Assembly: GCA_900549245.1 (NCBI GenBank)
Contig: URNQ01000134.1
Location: forward strand, 1-5,309
Length of the DNA: 5,309 nucleotides
Direction: 5' to 3'
Source: an uncultured Collinsella sp.
GTDB taxonomy: Bacteria > Actinomycetota > Coriobacteriia > Coriobacteriales > Coriobacteriaceae
Shown: in pieces, positions 5,113-5,309 of the stretch
Layout of the letters: each line of letters opens with the position of its first letter
How positions within the stretch are numbered: the stretch's first letter is position 1
The notes under the pieces: model-generated
The model's database searches: none
What the model saw: only the letters and a program-made list of their open reading frames with translations
What the model was told of the DNA's origin: nothing
Made by a program: the position numbers and the translations under genes

Positions 5113-5309
5113 ATGGAGACTATCGAAGCACTCATTCACCGCCGCAGCTGCCGCAAATACAGCGATCGTCCCGTCGAGGTCGAAAAGCTTGCACGTATTA
5201 TCGAAGCCGGCCAATATGCACCGAGCGGCATGGGCCGCCAGCCGGGGACGTTTGGCGCCGTCACCGACCCCGCGACCGTCGAGCGTCTCTCACAGCTCAA
5301 CGCCCAGGT
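5113..5309 (+). CDS. Nitroreductase-family flavoprotein, N-terminal part (cut by the window end)
   Basis: Only the first 65 codons are inside the window; the frame is open to the last base. The visible part is the classic opening of the FMN-dependent nitroreductase fold. IEALIHRRSCRKYSDRPV (residues 4-21) holds the Arg/Ser residues that contact FMN in the family. An amphipathic helix follows (EKLARIIEAGQYAPS, 24-38), then GMGRQP (39-44) and a beta strand (TFGAVTD, 46-52). Family members are cytoplasmic dimers that use NAD(P)H to reduce nitro compounds, quinones or flavins. The usual Asn of the APSxxNxQP motif appears replaced by Gly41, a variant whose effect cannot be judged from this fragment. 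The start is set by AAGGAG 5 bases upstream. The gene is divergent from the 96-residue protein gene. Substrate and gene name are not assignable. Confidence 0.88.
   Translation, partial: METIEALIHRRSCRKYSDRPVEVEKLARIIEAGQYAPSGMGRQPGTFGAVTDPATVERLSQLNAQ

Noticed and set aside
5005..5214. Minus-strand open frame of 69 codons over the nitroreductase start
   Set aside because: It is opposite the SD and conserved N-terminus of the nitroreductase, and its sequence has no family features.

Overview
The window looks like a chromosomal segment of a GC-rich actinobacterium, most likely a gut Coriobacteriia of the Collinsella type. That placement is an inference from GC-rich codon use, strong AGGAGG-type Shine-Dalgarno (SD) sites, the gene content and a TGTGACA/GGGAC-type palindrome. 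No marker gene is present to prove it. Four complete genes lie on the minus strand and one partial gene on the plus strand.

Main unit (minus strand, read right to left): a promoter at 4393-4421 drives a MarR-family regulator (3845-4345). Two ABC exporter half-transporters follow (2121-3857 and 113-2119), and the unit ends at a strong intrinsic terminator (11-49). The three genes are packed tightly: the first junction overlaps and the second has a 1-base gap (TAG-C-ATG), so translational coupling is likely. The two transporters form a textbook asymmetric heterodimer. The first has Asp in place of the catalytic Glu and Gln in place of the switch His, but an intact FSGGQ signature. The second has intact DE and His but an altered ISQGQ signature. 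Together they should build one consensus and one degenerate ATP site, as in TM287/TM288, BmrC/BmrD and LmrC/LmrD. The regulator probably represses its own operon through two similar dyads 35 bp apart, one between -35 and -10 and one just after the predicted transcription start.

Right part: a 96-residue protein of unknown function (4527-4817, minus) has a near-perfect SD and its own terminator (4465-4500). Divergently, a nitroreductase-family flavoprotein begins at 5113 on the plus strand and runs off the window after 65 codons. The 295-bp region between them holds candidate promoters for both directions, an inverted repeat, a perfect 12-bp palindrome and a leader hairpin.

I see no CRISPR array, insertion sequence, tRNA, rRNA or phage gene, and no clearly new multi-gene system. 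The points most worth following are the operator layout of the regulator, the long charged N-terminal extension of the second transporter, the unassigned 96-residue protein, and the palindrome at the end of the operon.
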